Part shown: piece after piece, positions 1-4,866 of the stretch
Position numbering within the stretch: the stretch's first letter is position 1
Layout of the letters: each line of letters opens with the position of its first letter
Origin: an uncultured Roseburia sp.
Lineage (GTDB): Bacteria > Bacillota > Clostridia > Lachnospirales > Lachnospiraceae
DNA length: 7,255 nt
Direction of reading: 5' to 3'
Assembly (NCBI GenBank): GCA_947564765.1
Contig: CANODN010000099.1
Span: 1 to 7,255, forward strand
Notes under the pieces: generated by a model
The model's input: only the letters and a program-made list of their open reading frames with translations
What the model was told of the DNA's origin: nothing
Database searches by the model: none
Made by a program: the position numbers and the translations under genes

Positions 1-80
1 GCAGTTACGCCGGATACGGTTACGGTACCGTTTAACGCGTCGGATTTGGTTACTTTATATTGAAGATTTGCATCTTCAAT
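1..80 (-). repeat. Direct repeat copy A (start of the C-terminal module in the GH95 gene)
   Basis: Bases 1-80 match 5231-5310 at 73 of 80 positions without gaps (counted by hand). Identity falls abruptly after base 80 (3 of the next 10). The repeat encodes LIEDANLQYKVTKSDALNG and the following strand, and it continues beyond the left edge. Confidence 0.85.
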
Positions 81-3000
81 CAATGTGTTTAGCGCCGGAA
101 CTGCAAATACGTCCCTATCGGTAATATAAGAAAGCATTTTTTCTGCTTCCACCAAATCCTTTAACGCCCAGTCTATTTCTTTCTGTGATGCATATTCCGC
201 ACTAAGCACCTGCTGTGCTTTCGCCAAGGCCTCCTGATAAGCTTTCACACTGGATGCCGTATACCTGCTCAAATCCTTATTCTTTGTTGTCAACTCTTCC
301 ACTTTTTGGCTTAATTCTGTTTTATCTCCCGATGCTTCCCCTTCTGCAACAACAAATATATCGCAGGACGCCCTCACTCCATTGGGGGCGGCGACTGTAA
401 TTTGGGTTTCTCCAACTTTAAGCGCACTTACTCTGCCATTTTCTACCGACGCAACTGTTTCATCCCCCGAACTCCATGCCAGAACCCGATTGTCTGCATC
501 TTCCGGTTCCACACTGGCAATCAGCGTTTCTTCTTTCCCCGGCGTAAGCGTTAAGCTTGTTTTATTTAAATGGATCTGCTCTATTTCTGCTTTACGCTCC
601 TTTACAACAACGATACATTCTGCTGTTTTGCCGTTGGCGGATACAGCCGCAATCTTTGCTCTTCCCTCTGCAATCGCTTTTACTTTTCCATTTTCTACTG
701 TTGCAACAGCCTCATTGTCAGAGCTCCAGGTTACGGTTTGATCTGTGGCATTTGTCGATTCAAACTTTACGGTCAGTGTTTCTTCCTCCCCCGGTGCAAG
801 CTCTAAGCTTTCTTTATTCAGATAAATTTGCCCTGTTTGCTCAGACGCTGTGACCGTAACTGTGCAGATTGCTGTTTCGCCTCCGTACGCCGTTATCTTT
901 ATTTCAGCGGTTCCTTCTTTGTAAACGCCCGCCGTTACGGTACCGTCTGCAGAAACACTTGCAATCAGGGGGTCCGAACTGGTATAGGTCAATTCTTTAT
1001 ATGTCGCATTTGCCGGTTCCACCGATGCCTCCAGCTTTTTCTTTTCTCCAAAGGTCAGCTGCATCTGCGTATCTGCATTGACCTTTACCGGCATAACAAT
1101 ATCTGTTCTGTTTGTATAGACATTAAATTCCGCCGCATGAATAAATTCACCAAAGCCCTTATCCCCCGCTGTTGCTGTCGCACGGATTTGAATTTTTCGC
1201 ATTGGAATCGTTCTGCCGAAATCAACTGTCTTCTTCTCCGAATCATATTCCCACGTTCCGCTGCTTATTTCAGTAAATTCCCCCGTCGCTGTTGTACTGT
1301 AATATAGCCGGTATCCGGTAATATATCCGTTTCCTTCTCTTCCCGAACGAGGAACATATTCAAATTTGACGGCATCGATTGTTTTTCCAAAATCAATTGT
1401 AAATTCATTTCGGATTCCGGGATCTCCAATCACCGGCTTCTTAGCATTATCCGAATAATTGCTGTGCCACCAGGTAGTTTCATCCCCATCGATTGCGGCG
1501 TCTGCACGTCCGTCGTCATTGGTGTCATCTTCATCTTCGCTGCCTGCTGACGCGCTCCAGCCGGCTTTATCCAGCTTCACATATCCATCCGGTTCCCATA
1601 CGGCTGTCAATACAACGTTTCCCTTCGGCACCGTATAACTGCTGCCTGCCGCATACGTTTTTTGACCGTCATTCCAGCCGGCAAACCGATAATATGCTAC
1701 AGTTGCCGTACAGTTTGGAAGTGTATAGATGTCTCCGCTTTGCCAGGATATCTCCGCCGGAAGCGTTCCGGTTACTTCTTTTTCGGACCGGAAGGTAATT
1801 GTAACCGATGGCTTAATATTAGTGGTATTTGCCGTAACAATTGCCGAATAGTACCCCTCGTTTCCTGCTTTCACCGCCGCAACGCGGTATTTTGCATTTT
1901 CACCAGAAAGCAATCCGTCCGGGTCGGTATAGCTTGTTCCTGTTACTTTTTCTGTATTGATTTTTATGAAATCCGTATTCACCTTGCGGTAAATATGATA
2001 AGAATCTGCTCCTGTAACTGCATTCCATGCAAGAGTTGTACCGTTTGCACTTACAGATACTCTTACATTCTCCGGAGCCGCCAGCCTTGCCTCTTCCGCA
2101 ACGCCTTCTCCGAAACCGGTAATTGTATAGGTTTCGCCTTTGACCGTTTCAAAGGAAATACGGTCTTTCGTCTCGTCTGCATCTGCCGTTACCGTAATTT
2201 CGTTGTTTTTGGAATCCTTTACCGTCACACCGTTTCCTTTGATGCCTTTGCACTGTACGATACATTCTCCGCCGTTTTTGGAAAGAATTGTAACAGAAAC
2301 CGCCTTTTTCGCCTGCCAGTCAATGCCAACCTCAAAGTTTCCTCTTGCCACAATGCCGTCTACAGAACCGCTTGCCCATACATCCGGAAGGGCCGGCAGA
2401 ATATTGATATACCCCAGATTACTCTGCAGCAGCATTTCGTTCACGCCGGCAGTATAACCAAAGTTGCCGTCAATCTGGAATGGCGGATGCGCATCCCAAA
2501 GGTTCGGATATATACCGTCTCTGAATAAATTTTTAATCAAAACATAGGTCTGGTTTCCGTCTCCGGTCCTTGCCCAGGAATTGATACGCTGTCCCATACC
2601 CCAGCCGGTGGTGCTGTCTCCTCGTCTGGATAAAGATACAATAGCAGCGTCCATATACTGTTTGTTGTCTACCGAAATCAAATCCCCCGGCGCAAGGGCA
2701 AGCAGATGCGACATATGCCTGTGTGTTGCCTCCCATTTGTCAACTTTGCTTTCCGTCATACCGTCTGCGATATAGCCGATTCTTGTTTCATTATACCATT
2801 CTTTGATCTGTCCTTCGTCACCGATCTCAATGGGTGCCAGTCTGCTCTGGTTCTCCTTCCACTGTGCCGCAAGCGCTGTATCGACTCCAAGAATTTCCGC
2901 TGCCGTTGCTGCATCCTCGTATAGCTGCCAGATCAATTCCTGCTCATAGGCGTTACCCAGAGAGTAAGGCCCCCATTCGGGAGAATAGGTCGGCGCAGAC

Positions 3001-4796
3001 GCCAGCCTGGTGCTTTCCTTTCCATTCGCAAGGGTAATTTTCACACCGGTATCCACCAGAATCTGGTCATAAAGAATCGCCTCTTCCCTTAACATCGGAT
3101 AAATATGCTCTCTCATATAATCCACATCGCCTGTGTATTCGTAATACTCCCAGCAATTCTGCAAAATCCAGGGAACTGCCGCAGGCGACCAGCCCCAGGA
3201 AAAATCCCAGCCCGGGCAGGTCCAGCCAAAAGGCGTGCATTGTGTATGCGCGGTAAATCCGTTCTCTTCTCCCGGCTCATTTTTAATTCCATAATAAGCT
3301 TCCGCCGTCACACGCCCCGGTTCTCTTAAGGAATCCACATAATCAATCAAAGGCGTCGCACATTCCGCCAGATTTGCCGAATAGGTCGGCAGATAGTTCA
3401 TCTGCAGATTGACATTCATATGATAGTCGCATCCCCATGCAACACGGTTGTGGTCTCCTGCACGGTTCTGCCACACTCCCTGTAAATTAGAAGGCAGGTC
3501 TCCTGCTCTGGAGGAGGCAATCGTTAAATATCTGCCATATTGATAAAGAATGGTCTCAAGTAAACGCCTTTCCGCTTCTGTCGCCGCTCCGCTCCCTGCA
3601 GCATTATATGCGGTCAGCAGATCATCTGTTGTTTTATTCGATGCAGACTGTCCCAGGTCAAGCTCTACTCTGTCAAACAATTCCCGGTAATCGTCTAAAT
3701 GTCTTTGCAGCACCGCATTATATCCCTTCCGGGCTGCAGCCGATACCACGTCTGCAACGCTTTTTGCCAGCTCTGCTTCTGTTTCTCCTGTCCGGTAAAC
3801 GGGATATTCGTTTTTATAATCTGTATCTGCAGAAAGGAAAATAACGACTTCGTCTGCATTTGCAATATTTAATGACTGTCCGTCTGTACCGGCTGTAACC
3901 GTCCCCTGTGTTAAAACCTTCAGCATAGAATTCATCTTCAGCTGATTGTCCTGCATCTGACTTGCCGTTACAAGCGTCCCTTCGCTTGCATTTACCTGAT
4001 AATCAATGCTTTCTTTTCCCAGCCTGTTACTCAGATTACTGTTGGATTCTATACTGGTTTCTCCATTGTCAAGCGGAAACTTTACATTCATATTCAGCTT
4101 ATTGCCGCCGCTTGCCGTCAATTTCATGGCAAGAACATTATCCGGATAGCTGACAAAATATTCTCTATGGTAATTCGTTCCGTTCGCCGTAAAATCCACA
4201 TTCGCTATTCCGGTCGTTAAATCCAGATCTCTTGTATAATTTGTAGTGGATGTAGAATTCGTCAATCCGTTAAAGGTAAGATAAATATCTCCCCAGGACT
4301 GGTAAGCTCCGTATCCGGCCTGCTCTCCAACCAATCCGGCGCAAAGACTGGACGCTTCGCTGTCTCTTCCCTCCAAAAAAGCATCTACAATACGCTGGTA
4401 TAGCTCTGACATGTTCGCCTTATTGCCGCCGTTGTAATTCCGACGGTTGTTGCTTGGCCCGCCATTCCAAAGTGTTTTCTGGTTAAAGGTCAAATGCTCT
4501 TCGCCGATCTCCCCATAAATATTTGCCCCCATATAACTGTTGCCGATGGGAAGTGTCAGTTGCTGCCAGGTATTATCCGCTCCCTGCGTTCCCTGACCTC
4601 CCTGCAGATTCTGCCGGATTATTCCTCTGCTCACCGGTTCATCATACCACAGCCTTAACAGATTTTCACTTTGCGTTTCCTTTGTTTCTTCCACCGCCTT
4701 TACGGGATTTGCCAGTATGTCCGCAGGTACGGTTGTCATCAACATAGCCGCCGATACAATCACCGAAAACAACTTTGAGATGGTTTGGATTTTCAT
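1..4796 (-). CDS. Secreted GH95 alpha-L-fucosidase with multidomain glycan-binding stalk (3' end cut by window edge)
   Basis: Translating the minus strand from the ATG at 4796 gives 1,598 codons without a stop, running off the left edge. Residues 1-29 form a signal peptide. Residues about 46-905 match glycoside hydrolase family 95, inverting enzymes that release terminal alpha-1,2-linked L-fucose from glycans such as H-antigen, mucin and milk oligosaccharides. Visible motifs are the Asn pair N461/N463 in DYHMNVNLQMNY, E607 in YSPEWG (candidate general acid), HRHMSH at 692-697 and D776 in HPPFQIDGNFG. FN3 (about 907-997), an InlB/Flg_new-like repeat (998-1068), F5/8C (1071-1227), three Ig-like domains (1237-1488), one FIVAR (1491-1558) and the start of a C-terminal module follow. 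The start is fixed by AAGGAGGG six bases upstream; an ATG four bases earlier is out of frame. The gene lies 70 bp downstream of a paralogue, probably in one operon. The family call is firm; the exact substrate is inferred. Confidence 0.93.
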   Translation of the reverse strand, partial: MKIQTISKLFSVIVSAAMLMTTVPADILANPVKAVEETKETQSENLLRLWYDEPVSRGIIRQNLQGGQGTQGADNTWQQLTLPIGNSYMGANIYGEIGEEHLTFNQKTLWNGGPSNNRRNYNGGNKANMSELYQRIVDAFLEGRDSEASSLCAGLVGEQAGYGAYQSWGDIYLTFNGLTNSTSTTNYTRDLDLTTGIANVDFTANGTNYHREYFVSYPDNVLAMKLTASGGNKLNMNVKFPLDNGETSIESNSNLSNRLGKESIDYQVNASEGTLVTASQMQDNQLKMNSMLKVLTQGTVTAGTDGQSLNIANADEVVIFLSADTDYKNEYPVYRTGETEAELAKSVADVVSAAARKGYNAVLQRHLDDYRELFDRVELDLGQSASNKTTDDLLTAYNAAGSGAATEAERRLLETILYQYGRYLTIASSRAGDLPSNLQGVWQNRAGDHNRVAWGCDYHMNVNLQMNYLPTYSANLAECATPLIDYVDSLREPGRVTAEAYYGIKNEPGEENGFTAHTQCTPFGWTCPGWDFSWGWSPAAVPWILQNCWEYYEYTGDVDYMREHIYPMLREEAILYDQILVDTGVKITLANGKESTRLASAPTYSPEWGPYSLGNAYEQELIWQLYEDAATAAEILGVDTALAAQWKENQSRLAPIEIGDEGQIKEWYNETRIGYIADGMTESKVDKWEATHRHMSHLLALAPGDLISVDNKQYMDAAIVSLSRRGDSTTGWGMGQRINSWARTGDGNQTYVLIKNLFRDGIYPNLWDAHPPFQIDGNFGYTAGVNEMLLQSNLGYINILPALPDVWASGSVDGIVARGNFEVGIDWQAKKAVSVTILSKNGGECIVQCKGIKGNGVTVKDSKNNEITVTADADETKDRISFETVKGETYTITGFGEGVAEEARLAAPENVRVSVSANGTTLAWNAVTGADSYHIYRKVNTDFIKINTEKVTGTSYTDPDGLLSGENAKYRVAAVKAGNEGYYSAIVTANTTNIKPSVTITFRSEKEVTGTLPAEISWQSGDIYTLPNCTATVAYYRFAGWNDGQKTYAAGSSYTVPKGNVVLTAVWEPDGYVKLDKAGWSASAGSEDEDDTNDDGRADAAIDGDETTWWHSNYSDNAKKPVIGDPGIRNEFTIDFGKTIDAVKFEYVPRSGREGNGYITGYRLYYSTTATGEFTEISSGTWEYDSEKKTVDFGRTIPMRKIQIRATATAGDKGFGEFIHAAEFNVYTNRTDIVMPVKVNADTQMQLTFGEKKKLEASVEPANATYKELTYTSSDPLIASVSADGTVTAGVYKEGTAEIKITAYGGETAICTVTVTASEQTGQIYLNKESLELAPGEEETLTVKFESTNATDQTVTWSSDNEAVATVENGKVKAIAEGRAKIAAVSANGKTAECIVVVKERKAEIEQIHLNKTSLTLTPGKEETLIASVEPEDADNRVLAWSSGDETVASVENGRVSALKVGETQITVAAPNGVRASCDIFVVAEGEASGDKTELSQKVEELTTKNKDLSRYTASSVKAYQEALAKAQQVLSAEYASQKEIDWALKDLVEAEKMLSYITDRDVFAVPALNTLIEDANLQYKVTKSDALNGTVTVSGVT
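123..326 (-). other. FIVAR helical domain of the GH95 protein (single copy)
   Basis: Residues 1491-1558 begin DKTELSQKVEEL, continue SRYTASSVKAYQEALAKAQQVL and end near KDLVEAEKMLSYI, the three-helix pattern of FIVAR domains in surface proteins and extracellular glycosidases. The neighbouring gene has two consecutive copies. The first of these shares the opening DKTELS. Confidence 0.8.
327..1088 (-). repeat. Three tandem bacterial Ig-like (Big_2) domains in the GH95 protein
   Basis: The repeats begin near residues 1237, 1323 and 1407, with a period of 84-86 residues (about 252-258 bp). Each has the L.PG/FGE..L.....P sequence, a WSS/YTSSD turn and a closing G.A.I......G..A.C.V.V strand. Repeats 2 and 3 are most alike (LNKESLELAPGEE and LNKTSLTLTPGKE). 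They act as a rigid spacer between the catalytic domain and the C-terminus. The neighbouring gene has two copies. Confidence 0.85.
1116..1586 (-). other. F5/8 type C (CBM32-like) carbohydrate-binding domain of the GH95 protein
   Basis: Residues about 1071-1227 hold AAIDGDETTWWHSNY, RNEFTIDFGKTI, VKFEYVPRSG, GYRLYYSTT and MRKIQIRATAT, the usual signature of a discoidin/F5-8C beta-sandwich. In extracellular glycosidases such domains bind galactose- or GlcNAc-containing glycans. The ligand cannot be read from the sequence. Confidence 0.82.
1593..1805 (-). other. InlB B-repeat / Flg_new-like beta repeat of the GH95 protein
   Basis: Residues 998-1068 run from VTITFRSE to LTAVWEP and contain YRFAGWNDGQKTY and SSYTVPKGN. 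The FAGW...G..Y.....Y.VP...V.LTAVWE pattern is typical of the Listeria-Bacteroides (InlB B) repeat, a small beta-grasp-like spacer of surface proteins. The paralogue has the same repeat, of equal length up to the conserved Trp. Confidence 0.7.
1806..2078 (-). other. Fibronectin type III domain of the GH95 protein
   Basis: Residues about 907-997 begin with APENVRVSV and continue with LAWNAVTGADSYHIYRK and KYRVAAVKAGNEG, the typical strand pattern of bacterial FN3 linkers that follow glycosidase domains. The equivalent domain in the neighbouring gene begins at the right edge of the window. Confidence 0.8.
2082..4661 (-). other. GH95 catalytic region (N-terminal beta domain, (alpha/alpha)6 barrel, C-terminal beta domain)
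   Basis: This covers residues about 46-905. The N-terminal part carries the family's LWYDEP, LPIGNSYMGANIYG and LTFNQKTLWNGGPS stretches. The barrel carries N461 and N463, which I align with the Asn pair that activates water in Bifidobacterium bifidum AfcA (N421/N423). E607 aligns with AfcA E566 and D776 with AfcA D766; these alignments are from memory of the family. The segment FGWTCPGWDFSWGWSPAAVPW, about residues 520-540, resembles the bifidobacterial/Firmicute branch. The C-terminal beta domain has ILPALPDVW and the FEVGIDW stretch. No key motif is broken, so the enzyme should be active. Confidence 0.9.
4710..4796 (-). other. Signal peptide of the GH95 protein
   Basis: The N-terminus has two lysines (K2, K8), then a hydrophobic stretch from about L9 to V23, then small residues. 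Cleavage is plausible after A29 (ILA) or A34 (VKA). There is no lipobox cysteine, so this looks like a type I signal peptide for Sec export rather than a lipoprotein signal. The mature glycosidase domain starts soon after, near residue 46. Confidence 0.85.
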
Positions 4797-4802
4797 ACAT
4801 TT

Positions 4803-4810
4803 CCCTCCTT
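4803..4810 (-). promoter_or_regulatory. Ribosome binding site of the GH95 gene
   Basis: The minus strand reads AAGGAGGG, a near-perfect anti-SD complement, six bases before the ATG at 4796. It would be only two bases from the ATG at 4800, whose frame soon stops, so it decides the start at 4796. Confidence 0.9.
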
Positions 4811-4829
4811 GTGTTTCATTTTCATTTTA

Positions 4830-4859
4830 AAAGAGCTGCCACAATTGCGGCAGCTCTTT
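4830..4859 (-). terminator. Intercistronic hairpin, weak rho-independent terminator or mRNA stem
   Basis: Positions 4830-4840 pair perfectly with 4849-4859 (11 bp, six G-C pairs). On the minus-strand transcript one G-U and one C-G pair can extend the stem, closing an AAUU loop. It begins seven bases after the TAG of the upstream gene. The U run after the stem is poor: the transcript continues with a single U beyond the stem and then AAAA. I therefore read it as a leaky terminator or a 3'-end-protecting stem that lets part of the transcription pass into the GH95 gene. No convincing promoter fits between it and the ribosome site. Confidence 0.6.
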
Positions 4860-4866
4860 CTGATCT

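Noticed and set aside
382..1307. Overlapping plus-strand open frames of 70-159 codons
   Set aside because: They are antisense shadows of the Ig-like and F5/8C coding sequence. Their peptides are low-information Leu/Phe/Cys/Arg-rich and have no conserved features.
1506..1544. EF-hand/dockerin-like loop (DTNDDGRADAAID) in the GH95 protein
   Set aside because: It sits where F5/8C domains normally have their acidic N-terminal loop, and the paralogue has a shorter version without the motif. The 12th loop position is Ile rather than an acidic residue, and there is no second loop as in dockerin. Calcium binding by the F5/8C domain remains possible.
1662..2528. A 288-codon plus-strand open frame opposite the GH95 gene
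   Set aside because: It lies codon-on-codon antisense to the GH95 reading frame. Its openness only means that TTA, CTA and TCA codons are avoided there. The product is Cys/Arg-rich with no recognisable domain, and the minus strand has clear GH95 and FN3 sequence.
2533..2736. A 67-codon minus-strand open frame
   Set aside because: It is in another frame of the same strand, inside the GH95 catalytic region. It has no family resemblance and is a shadow.
4798..4800. Alternative ATG four bases upstream of the chosen GH95 start
   Set aside because: It is in another frame that meets a stop after a few dozen codons, and it is only two bases from the Shine-Dalgarno.
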